Assembly (NCBI GenBank): GCA_964403795.1
Contig: CAYOHP010000013.1
Span: 37,647 to 89,825, forward strand
Source of the DNA: CAYOHP01 sp964403795 [NCBI: uncultured bacterium]
Lineage (GTDB): Bacteria > Muiribacteriota > UBA6191 > CAZXTJ01
DNA length: 52,179 bases
Direction: 5' to 3'
Below are positions 1 to 7,336 of the stretch, in pieces. How positions within the stretch are numbered: position 1 is the first letter of the stretch; every line of letters starts with the position of its first letter. The notes under the pieces are model-generated. The model saw nothing but the letters and a program-made list of their open reading frames with translations. It ran no database searches and was not told the origin of the DNA. Made by a program: the position numbers and the translations under genes.

Positions 1-263
1 GCTTCCCGGCGATCGGCGACGTGCGCGGCATGGGCGCCATGCTCGGCTTCGAACTGGTGGAAGGCAGGGACCCCAACCGTCCCGCCACCGAGCTCGCCAA
101 GAAGGTGGTCGCCTCGTGCCTCGAGGCAGGCGTGCTGGTCCTGACCGCGGGCGCCCACTCCAACGTGATCCGGCTCCTGCCTCCCCTGGTCATCACCGAC
201 GCCGAGATCGACCAGGCCCTCGACGCCATCGAGGCCGGCTTGGCCAAGGCGACCGCGGCCTAG
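1..263 (+). CDS. Class III aminotransferase (GabT-like), C-terminal fragment
   Basis: The reading frame is open from the window edge, so only about the last 86 residues are present. The fragment reads VRGMGAMLGFELVEG, then GVLVLTAGAHSNVIRLLPPL and a closing helix ITDAEIDQALDAIEAGL. This is the typical C-terminal small domain of PLP-dependent class III omega-aminotransferases, closest in style to 4-aminobutyrate aminotransferase. The PLP lysine lies upstream of the window, so the substrate cannot be read here; related families (acetylornithine, ornithine, beta-alanine aminotransferases) are possible. Stop TAG at 261-263. Confidence 0.8.
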   Translation, partial: FPAIGDVRGMGAMLGFELVEGRDPNRPATELAKKVVASCLEAGVLVLTAGAHSNVIRLLPPLVITDAEIDQALDAIEAGLAKATAA

Positions 264-328
264 GCGACGCCTCCGGACCGGAGAGAGACCACGGGCCTCA
301 GAGCCGGGACCGCCCACGCCGAAGTACA

Positions 329-375
329 GGACGCGGGGATTTTCCTGTCCTCGCGTCCGGGCGCGCGACCCGGAC
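329..375 (+). promoter_or_regulatory. Two overlapping, mutually exclusive inverted repeats in a leader region
   Basis: The 136-base gap between the aminotransferase stop and the lipoprotein start holds two 7-bp perfect inverted repeats. GGACGCG (329-335) pairs with CGCGTCC (352-358). GTCCGGG (355-361) pairs with CCCGGAC (369-375), loop CGCGCGA. The two helices share GTCC at 355-358, so they cannot form together, as in attenuators. The second stem ends 24 bases before the ATG at 400. There is no T-tract, so it could equally be a terminator of the upstream gene or a protein site. No convincing -35/-10 pair was found here. Confidence 0.3.
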
Positions 376-399
376 CCACGGAGCGCGGAAGCGGGTCGG

Positions 400-2181
400 A
401 TGCAGGGCCGGATCCACAGGTCGATCGTCGGCTGGGTGGCCGCGGTCGCCCTGTTGGCGATCGGGTGCGGACCCGGCGACGACATCCTCTTCACCCGGCT
501 GCCGGGCGTGGTGCGCGGCACCATCCTGGACGGGCTAGAGCCCTCCGTCCCGGTCGGCCAGGCCCGGGTCAGTCTGCTCGGCGTCCGCAGCTCCTCGAGC
601 TTCACCCGTCCCGACGGGACCTTCGAGCTCCGGGACGTGCGTCCCGGGCTCTACGACCTGGTGGCCGACAAGGTGATCGGGGGAGCCTCCCGGCGGGTCC
701 GTCTCCGGTTCGTCGAAGTGGTCGACGGCCAAGTGGTCTCGCTCCCCGACCTCGAGCTCGAGGTGCCCGGCTCGGTCTCCGGGACGGTGCTCTTGACCGG
801 AGCCGGCCCCGGGAACCCGGTGGCCCCCGACAACGCCGGGGTCGAGGTGGAGCTGATCGGGACCACCCTGCGGGCCCTCTCGGCGGCCGACGGATCCTGG
901 TCCATCACCCCGGTGGAGCAGGGCGAGTACGCCATCCGGTTCCGCCGCGCCAACTTCGAGGGGATCACCGTCCACAACGTGGGGGTCACCGCGGGGGCCA
1001 ACACGGTGGTGCCGGCGGTGACCCTTGCCCGGCTCGATCCGCCCCGGACCGGGACGCTCCGGGGTCGGGTGGTGCTGGAAGCCAGACCCGGCAACGACTT
1101 CTCGGGCGTGACCGTGAGCGTGCTGGGGACCACCCGCTCGCTGGTCACCACCCCGGGCGGCGACTGGTGGTTCCAGGATCTGGTGGTCGGCAGCTATGAC
1201 GTGGGCTTCTCCCACCCCGACTACTACGACGACCGGATCGACGACCTGCTGGTGGTGTCCGGGGTCCCGGTCACGGTGGCGACCGACAAGGTGCTCTCGA
1301 ACCACAAGGTGCTCGACACCACGGTGCGGGCCGGAGGCCTGGCACTGGCCCCCTCCGGGAACCAGCTCGCCTACCTGACCGACGGCGGCAACGCCAGCGA
1401 CATCGGCCTGCTGGCGCCCGAGGGGCGGGTCTTCAACCAGGTGATCACCACCGGGGTGAGGGCCTCGGCCAACCGAGGCCTCGAATGGACCCAGGACGAG
1501 CGCAACCTGGTCTTCGTCCAGTTCCAGGGCAGCGCCACCGCGGCCTTCGCGCCTGCCACCGTGACCGACACGGGCTCCGCGCCCCGCACCCTGCTGGCCA
1601 GCGGCTCCGACTACTTCGTATCGACCGTCTCGCCGGACAACCGCGAGCTGCTCTTCTTCCTGACCCAGAACCTGCAGGCCGTGAGGCTCGACAAGGACTC
1701 GGCGGGCCGCACCATCGCCACCACCTCGACGATCCGCACCGTCGCCGCCGGACTCGGGGACGTGACCGAGCTAAACGGCGCCGACTGGGCGACCACCGGG
1801 AGGATCACCTACGACCGGGAAGTGGGCACCGGCCAGCCCGACGACGTGTTCACGGTGCTCGCCAGCGGAAACTTCGCCCCCAGCCGGCTCGGACCCATCC
1901 GGCGCCCTCCCCCGCACGACACCGGGGCGGCCCTCCAGGGACGGTTCCAGTCGCCCACCTTCTCTCCCGACGCCAGCCGGATCGCCTTCACGCTCGAGCC
2001 GGGGAGCGCGGATCCGGCCGGCATCTGGGTGGTCGACGTGGACGGCGAGAACGCCATGCAGATCACCTCGGAGCCCGGCCAGTACCTGGACTGGACCCCG
2101 GACGGGAGCCGCATCTACTACGTGGGGCTCGAGAACCGGCATCCCACCGTGCTCAAGGTGCCCGCCTTCGCCCGGCCGTGA
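400..2181 (+). CDS. Surface lipoprotein with carboxypeptidase-regulatory-like repeats and a TolB-type propeller
   Basis: 593 residues. The N-terminus has a basic start, a hydrophobic stretch and the lipobox LAIGC, so a lipoprotein with Cys at about residue 23. Residues about 35-290 hold three beta-sandwich repeats of the CarboxypepD_reg type, each with a DG-F/W and a G-Y motif (for example RPDGTFELRDVRPGLYDLVA). Residues about 300-590 look like a TolB/WD40-like propeller (FSPDASRIAFTL, DWTPDGSRIYYVG). The family suggests a binding or scaffold role on the envelope; no catalytic site is visible. Its TGA stop overlaps the GTG of the following kinase (GTGA), so the two are probably translationally coupled. 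Confidence 0.8.
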   Translation: MQGRIHRSIVGWVAAVALLAIGCGPGDDILFTRLPGVVRGTILDGLEPSVPVGQARVSLLGVRSSSSFTRPDGTFELRDVRPGLYDLVADKVIGGASRRVRLRFVEVVDGQVVSLPDLELEVPGSVSGTVLLTGAGPGNPVAPDNAGVEVELIGTTLRALSAADGSWSITPVEQGEYAIRFRRANFEGITVHNVGVTAGANTVVPAVTLARLDPPRTGTLRGRVVLEARPGNDFSGVTVSVLGTTRSLVTTPGGDWWFQDLVVGSYDVGFSHPDYYDDRIDDLLVVSGVPVTVATDKVLSNHKVLDTTVRAGGLALAPSGNQLAYLTDGGNASDIGLLAPEGRVFNQVITTGVRASANRGLEWTQDERNLVFVQFQGSATAAFAPATVTDTGSAPRTLLASGSDYFVSTVSPDNRELLFFLTQNLQAVRLDKDSAGRTIATTSTIRTVAAGLGDVTELNGADWATTGRITYDREVGTGQPDDVFTVLASGNFAPSRLGPIRRPPPHDTGAALQGRFQSPTFSPDASRIAFTLEPGSADPAGIWVVDVDGENAMQITSEPGQYLDWTPDGSRIYYVGLENRHPTVLKVPAFARP

Positions 2182-3809
2182 CCACGGCCCTCCCGGCCTG
2201 CCTGTCGGCGCGATACCGGGCCCGCTCGCTGCTGGGCTCCGGTGGCATGGGTCGGGTGGTGTTGGCCGAGGACCTGGAGCTCGGGCGCAAGGTGGCGATC
2301 AAGATCGCGCATCCGGGCATGGCCGAATCCGAGCGGGCCCGCATGGTGCGCGAGGCCCGGGCCATGGCCGGGGTCTCGCACCCCGCGCTGGTCCGGATCT
2401 TCGACCAGGGCGAGTCCCCCGAGGGCCCCTGGCTCGTCATGGACTACCTGGAGGGTGTGACCCTCGATCGCCTCCCCTCCGATCGCGATCCCCTCGAGCC
2501 CATGCTCCAGGTGGCGAGCGCCCTCCAGTGCCTGCATGACGCCGGGCTGCTCCATCGCGACCTGAAGCCCCCCAACATCCTGTGGACCCCGGCGGGCCAG
2601 GCCGTGCTCCTGGACCTCGGCCTGGTGCAGGTCCCCGACCGGACCCGCCTCACCCGCGAGGGCATGCTGGTCGGCACCATGCCCTTCATGGCCCCCGAGG
2701 TCCTGCTCGGGGAGCCCTTCTCGCGGGCCAGCGACTGGTACGCCTGGGGAGTGACCTGGTACTGGCTGGAGGAGCGCCGCCTCCCGGTCCAGCCCGACGA
2801 GATCCTCGTCCATCTCTCGACCGACTCGTGGCCCGAGCCCGCCTTCTCCCGACTCGCTCCGGAGAGCCGCCGGGCGTCGGCGCTGCGGAGCCTGCTCGGA
2901 GCCCAGGCCGCCGGCCGTCCCCGGGACCTGGTCGCGATCCGCACCCTGGTCGCCGACCTGCTCGCCGCCCCTGCTCCCGGCGCCACCCCGACCCCCGACA
3001 CCCCGGCGCCCCTGGTGACTCCCGATCCCGGCGCCGCCGCCGCCCTCCCGACCCCGGCCGAGCCCGGCCGCCCGTCCCGGGCAACCGGCCTGGCCGCGGT
3101 GGCCGCCTTGGCTGCCTTCCTCCTCGCCCTGACCGCGATCCGCCCCGGATCCCGCCACGACCCGGACCCGATCCCAGGCATGGTCCCCGAGGGGGCGGGG
3201 TTCCGGAGAACCCGTGACGGAGCCCGCATGCTCCGGGTGGAGGCCGGGGACGGACGCTTCCTGCTCGACCGCACCGAGATCCCGGTGGCAGGCTACCGGA
3301 AGTGGATCGAGACCACCGGACGAGCGCCCCCGTTCCTGTGGGAGACACAGCGGAGCCGGCCTTCGCACCCGGTCGTCTTCGTCACCGCCGAGGACGCCGC
3401 GGCCTACTGCGCCGACCACGGGGTGCGGCTCCCTACCCGCTCGGAAGCCCTCCGGGCCCGGGGTCTCGACCCGGCGTCCGCCGACGTCCCCCGGCGTTCC
3501 CCGGAGCACGCCTGGAGTTCCCGGGAGCCCGGAACCGAACCGGGACCCGCCACGTTCGCGGATCGCCTGGTCCCCGTCGAGGCGGCCGGCGGCGGGTCCG
3601 GACCCGACGACCTGGTCGGCCTGGCCGGCAACGTGGCGGAATGGACCGGGACTCCGGTGCCCAGCGGGCGGATCGTGGCGGCCTTCGGCGGATCCTGGCG
3701 GACGTCCGGGGAGCTGCGTCCTCCGGGCCCGACCGCCGGCCAGGACGGGGCCACGGGCTTCCGCTGCGCAGCCGACCTCCCGGCCTCCGCTACACTCGAC
3801 ACCCGGTGA
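2178..3809 (+). CDS. Transmembrane Ser/Thr protein kinase with extracytoplasmic FGE-fold domain
   Basis: 543 residues from GTG 2178, chosen because it overlaps the upstream stop and directly precedes the kinase fold. Residues about 10-270 are a Hanks-type kinase: glycine loop LLGSGGMGRVV, lysine in VAIKIA, catalytic HRDLKPPN (Asp128) and activation segment ending in APE. The metal-binding motif is DLG (146-148) rather than DFG. After a Pro-rich linker there is one membrane helix (about 301-322), then an FGE/sulfatase-modifying-factor domain (about 349-535) with LDRTEIPVAGYRKW, VRLPTRSEA, GNVAEW and GGSW. The FGE catalytic cysteine pair is absent, so this domain is more likely a ligand-binding sensor than an enzyme. 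Second gene of a four-gene overlapping operon. Confidence 0.88.
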   Translation: MTTALPACLSARYRARSLLGSGGMGRVVLAEDLELGRKVAIKIAHPGMAESERARMVREARAMAGVSHPALVRIFDQGESPEGPWLVMDYLEGVTLDRLPSDRDPLEPMLQVASALQCLHDAGLLHRDLKPPNILWTPAGQAVLLDLGLVQVPDRTRLTREGMLVGTMPFMAPEVLLGEPFSRASDWYAWGVTWYWLEERRLPVQPDEILVHLSTDSWPEPAFSRLAPESRRASALRSLLGAQAAGRPRDLVAIRTLVADLLAAPAPGATPTPDTPAPLVTPDPGAAAALPTPAEPGRPSRATGLAAVAALAAFLLALTAIRPGSRHDPDPIPGMVPEGAGFRRTRDGARMLRVEAGDGRFLLDRTEIPVAGYRKWIETTGRAPPFLWETQRSRPSHPVVFVTAEDAAAYCADHGVRLPTRSEALRARGLDPASADVPRRSPEHAWSSREPGTEPGPATFADRLVPVEAAGGGSGPDDLVGLAGNVAEWTGTPVPSGRIVAAFGGSWRTSGELRPPGPTAGQDGATGFRCAADLPASATLDTR

Positions 3810-5185
3810 CCCGCCGAAGGATCCTCTCGCACCTGGCACCGAGGAGAGGCCCGCCGCCCGCCCTGGCCGGGCTCGGGCTCGCCCTCTCCCTCCTCTCGAC
3901 CGCGACCGCGACGGCGCCTGCCTCGCCCCTCCCCACCGATGCCGGAGCCCGCGCCCTGCGCGAACTCGAGGCCCTGGACACCCGCTTCCTGACCCCGGAG
4001 GGCGAGGTGCTGGTCCTGGCCGAAGGAGCCGTTCCTCCCCAGGGTGCAGTCCCGCTCCTCTCCGCCGATCCGGTGGTCCGGGGCCTCGTCCCCGACCTGC
4101 TCCCCACCGTGGCCCGGGTGCGGACCTGGCTCGCCTGGGGCGGCGATCCCGCCGGGCTCGCCCCCGCCCTCCTGGAAGGCCTCCGCCAGGCGGACCTGCG
4201 GTTCGCGGCGAGAGGCCTGCCCCGCCCCTTCCACCCCTTCGCCTATCCGCCCGATCCCGGCATCACCGCCCCTCTTCCCGGCCACGATCTGCTGGGGCTC
4301 CCCAACCCCCTGACCGGCTGGGCGGCGGTCGCGGTCAGGGAATTCGAAGCCGCCAAGCGCATGGCTCCCGAGAAGGCCCGGGAACTGATCGAGGGTGGCC
4401 CCTACCTGCCCGAGGATCCCCGCTTGAAGCTGACCGCCGACCTCCGGGGTCGGACCTCGGCGCTCCACCTGGCGATCGAGCACTGGTACCACGACCGGGA
4501 GGTCCGCAGCTTCGTCGACGGCTGGCTGCGTCCGGCCCAGGAGCACCTGCAAGCCGGGTTCCACGCCCTGGCCCGGGCCATCGCCTCCGCCCCCCCCGAG
4601 GGGCGCGACTCCCTGGCGGTGCTGGCGTTCCGCCTGAGCGGCGACGCCAAGGCCATGGGCTTCGGGGCTCCCACCCACCAGTCGCCCGCGGCGCTGCTGG
4701 GCGGGCTCCCCGAGGATCCCGCCTCCGACCTCCTCGAAGCCCGCTGGCTGCGACGGATCCGCGAGACCCGCACCGGCCTGGCCCTGGATGCCTCCGCCCT
4801 GCGGGAGTCCGAGCTCCGGCTCCTGGACCGCGCCCAGCGGGACCCGGGCCGCGGTCCGCAGGCCGCGGTCCGGGCGGCCCAGGCGCTCTCCGCCAGCCTG
4901 GACCTGCTGCGCGACGACGATCGCTGCGACCAGGTCGCACGCCTCTGGCGGGAGCGGCGTCCCGACCCTGCCCTGGTCCCGGCGAGCGTGTTCGAGAACG
5001 GTCTCCGTCCGGTATTCCGCTGCGTGGCCGACTCGGGCCGGGCGCTCGGCCTCTCCCGCACCCACCTCGAGGAGCTCTACCGCACTACCCGCGAGCTCAT
5101 GCAGGAGGCCGACGGGCCCTCCTCCTCCAAGCAGGAGGAACGCATGGTGCGCCTCGCCGAACTGATCGAAGCGGCCTCGCCATGA
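3806..5185 (+). CDS. Secreted protein of unknown function
   Basis: 459 residues from GTG 3806, which overlaps the kinase stop as GTGA. The N-terminus has a long basic region followed by LAGLGLALSLLSTATATA and a likely signal-peptidase site near APA-SP. The remainder is a mostly helical, Leu/Arg/Glu-rich protein with no motif I recognise. One segment (HLAIEHWYHDREVRSFVDGW, about residues 222-241) is well conserved in appearance. A TACACT hexamer lies nine bases before the GTG (3791-3796) and could be an internal promoter. Its place between a membrane kinase and a rhomboid protease suggests an extracytoplasmic role in the same pathway; this is inference. Confidence 0.7.
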   Translation: MTRRRILSHLAPRRGPPPALAGLGLALSLLSTATATAPASPLPTDAGARALRELEALDTRFLTPEGEVLVLAEGAVPPQGAVPLLSADPVVRGLVPDLLPTVARVRTWLAWGGDPAGLAPALLEGLRQADLRFAARGLPRPFHPFAYPPDPGITAPLPGHDLLGLPNPLTGWAAVAVREFEAAKRMAPEKARELIEGGPYLPEDPRLKLTADLRGRTSALHLAIEHWYHDREVRSFVDGWLRPAQEHLQAGFHALARAIASAPPEGRDSLAVLAFRLSGDAKAMGFGAPTHQSPAALLGGLPEDPASDLLEARWLRRIRETRTGLALDASALRESELRLLDRAQRDPGRGPQAAVRAAQALSASLDLLRDDDRCDQVARLWRERRPDPALVPASVFENGLRPVFRCVADSGRALGLSRTHLEELYRTTRELMQEADGPSSSKQEERMVRLAELIEAASP

Positions 5186-6282
5186 CCCGGGAACCTCCTC
5201 CCGTTCCGCCCCCCGACGACGCTCCCGACTGGATCGACCGGGTGGTCGACCTGGCCGCCCGCCTGGGCGCCAACGAGGTCCGCCTGCGTTGGAAGCTGAT
5301 GCAGCTCCGGGACCGCTGGACCGGGGCGCTCGCACACGGGGCCGAGGCGGTGGAGAGGTCGGCGGTGGAGAGCGTGGTCTGTCCCGACTGCGGGCGCCTG
5401 AACGACCGCAGCGACCGCCGCTGTACCCGCTGCGACGCGCCGCTGCCGACCCGGCTGCGAAGGCTGTTGGCCCGCCTCGGCCTGGTGGGCTTCCACCCCG
5501 CGCCGGCCAGCGCCGCCCTGGGCGCGGCCATCCTGCTGGTCTACGTGCGGGTGGCGCTCTCCACCCCCGAGCCCTCGCTCCTGGACCCGCCCTGGCTCGC
5601 CCTCTACGCCTTCGGCGGCCACCTCCCGGCGTCGGTCCAGGCCGGCGAGTACTGGCGGCTCGCCACGGCATTCTTCCTCCACTCCGGGGTCTGGCACCTG
5701 GGGTTCAACCTGGCGGCCCTGTCCCAGGTCGGCCCCCTGGTCGAGACCGCCTTCGGGAGCGGGATCGCCCTCTTCCTGTTCGCGGTCACCGGGATCCTCT
5801 CCTTCGCCGGCAGCCAGGCGATGGGCATCGAGGCGATGTCGGTGGGGGCTTCGGGAGCCATCATGGGCCTGATCGGCGCGGCCGCGGTGGCCGGGCATCG
5901 GCTGGGCACCGCCCGGGGCGTCCAGCTCCGGGACGGCCTGCTGGCCTGGGCCGCCTACAGCGTGGTCTTCGGCGTCATGGTCGGCGCCAACAACCACGCC
6001 CATGCCGCCGGCTTCCTGGCCGGTGCCCTGCTCGGCACCGGGCTCGCCCTCCGGGGAGGACCGGAGGCCCCCGATCCGGCCCGGGACCGCTTCCTCGGCA
6101 CCCTGGGCGCGGCCATCCTGGCGATCACGCTCGGTCTGGCCCTCCATCCGCCCCGGGGGCTCTCCGCGCTCCCGGGCCTGGCACCCGACGAAGCCGGGAT
6201 CGCATTGGAATCGATCGCCACCGGAGGGTCCGCCTTCCCGGAGGCCAGGCTCCCGAGGTCTACCTCGACGCCCCGACCATGA
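5182..6282 (+). CDS. Rhomboid-family intramembrane serine protease with N-terminal zinc ribbon
   Basis: 366 residues from ATG 5182, overlapping the previous stop (ATGA). Residues about 70-90 form a CxxC...CxxC zinc ribbon (CPDCGRLNDRSDRRCTRCD). The membrane domain follows, with HSGVWHLGFNLAAL, the catalytic serine in GASG (Ser224) and the catalytic histidine in HAAGFLAGALLG (His274), the usual rhomboid Ser-His dyad. It would cleave transmembrane segments of client proteins; possible clients are the single-pass kinase encoded upstream or secreted neighbours, which is inference. The last 23 bases overlap the convergent permease gene. Confidence 0.88.
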   Translation: MTREPPPVPPPDDAPDWIDRVVDLAARLGANEVRLRWKLMQLRDRWTGALAHGAEAVERSAVESVVCPDCGRLNDRSDRRCTRCDAPLPTRLRRLLARLGLVGFHPAPASAALGAAILLVYVRVALSTPEPSLLDPPWLALYAFGGHLPASVQAGEYWRLATAFFLHSGVWHLGFNLAALSQVGPLVETAFGSGIALFLFAVTGILSFAGSQAMGIEAMSVGASGAIMGLIGAAAVAGHRLGTARGVQLRDGLLAWAAYSVVFGVMVGANNHAHAAGFLAGALLGTGLALRGGPEAPDPARDRFLGTLGAAILAITLGLALHPPRGLSALPGLAPDEAGIALESIATGGSAFPEARLPRSTSTPRP

Positions 6283-7336
6283 GGAACGCGGCGGCGATCG
6301 CCATCGCCAGGTTGGGGGCCCACGCGCCTACGACCGGCGAGATGGTGCCGCCGTCGCCGAGCGCCCGCCCGATCGCCAGGAGCACGTAGTAGAGGAACAT
6401 CAGCAGGATCGAATAGCCGATCCCCGAGCCGCTGCCGCGCAGGTTCCTCGCAGCCAGCGGTGTCCCCACCAGCACCAGGAACAGGTTGGCGAACGGGAAG
6501 GCGGTCTTGAACCAGAGGTCGACCTCCTCGTGGCGGGTCGGCATCCCCTGGGCGCGCCGGGTCCGGATGTGCTCGAGCAGTTCCCGGAAGCTCATCTCCT
6601 TGGGCGCCTTGGGCCCGCCCACGATGTCCTCGCCGTGCTTGGTCTTGAACGGGTAGACCCAGCGCCCGAACCGGAGCTCCTGGTCGAGCGAACCGTCGGC
6701 CCGGTACACGTAGGTGACCCCGTCCTCGAAGGTCCAGATCCCCTGGCCCAGCTTGGCCCGCCTCGCCTCGGTGACCTGCGGGTAGTTGGTCTTCTCGAAC
6801 TGGTACGAGGTGATGTCCTGCATCTCCTCGGTCTCCGGCGAGTAGCTGCGCACGAACATGCGGAACGATCCGCCGCCGTCGAAGAAGATGTCCTTGGCCA
6901 CCCGGGGCAGCGGCTTCTTCAGGATCACCTCGTTGGTGAAGACCTCCTGCTGCCGCCCGTTGGCGTAGGGCACCACCCAGTCGTTGAACCAGAACGAGGC
7001 GAGCGAGATCAGGAACCCCATGGCGAAGACCGGCAGCATCATCCGCAGGTAGGAAATGCCGCAGCCCTTGGCGGCGATGATCTCGCTGTCGGCATTCAAG
7101 CGGCCCATCGCCAGGAGCGCGCCCAGCAGGCTCGCCATCGGGGCCGCGGTCACCAGGATGGTCGGCATCGAGTAGAGGAAGATCTGCGCCACCGCCGTGA
7201 AGGCCACCCCCTTGGTGACGAAGAGGTGCACCGTCTGGATCAGCAGGTTCACCATCCACAGCGAGCCGAAGATGAAGAGCCCGAACAAGGTGGGCCGGAT
7301 CAGCTCCTTCAGGATGTACAGATCGAGCGTCTTCAA
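6260..7336 (-). CDS. LptF/LptG-family lipopolysaccharide export permease
   Basis: 358 residues. It begins LKTLDLYILKELIRPTLFGL, the classic start of YjgP/YjgQ (LptG/LptF) permeases, has N- and C-terminal membrane helix bundles and a central periplasmic beta-jellyroll. The helix PMASLLGALLAMGRLNADSE is a family hallmark. It should act with LptB and a partner permease in moving LPS to the outer membrane; no partner is in this window. No ATG or GTG lies at the right place. The start is TTG at 7334-7336, which overlaps the stop of the upstream PFL gene as TTGA. The gene converges on, and slightly overlaps, the rhomboid gene. Confidence 0.87.
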   Translation of the reverse strand: MKTLDLYILKELIRPTLFGLFIFGSLWMVNLLIQTVHLFVTKGVAFTAVAQIFLYSMPTILVTAAPMASLLGALLAMGRLNADSEIIAAKGCGISYLRMMLPVFAMGFLISLASFWFNDWVVPYANGRQQEVFTNEVILKKPLPRVAKDIFFDGGGSFRMFVRSYSPETEEMQDITSYQFEKTNYPQVTEARRAKLGQGIWTFEDGVTYVYRADGSLDQELRFGRWVYPFKTKHGEDIVGGPKAPKEMSFRELLEHIRTRRAQGMPTRHEEVDLWFKTAFPFANLFLVLVGTPLAARNLRGSGSGIGYSILLMFLYYVLLAIGRALGDGGTISPVVGAWAPNLAMAIAAAFLMVGASR

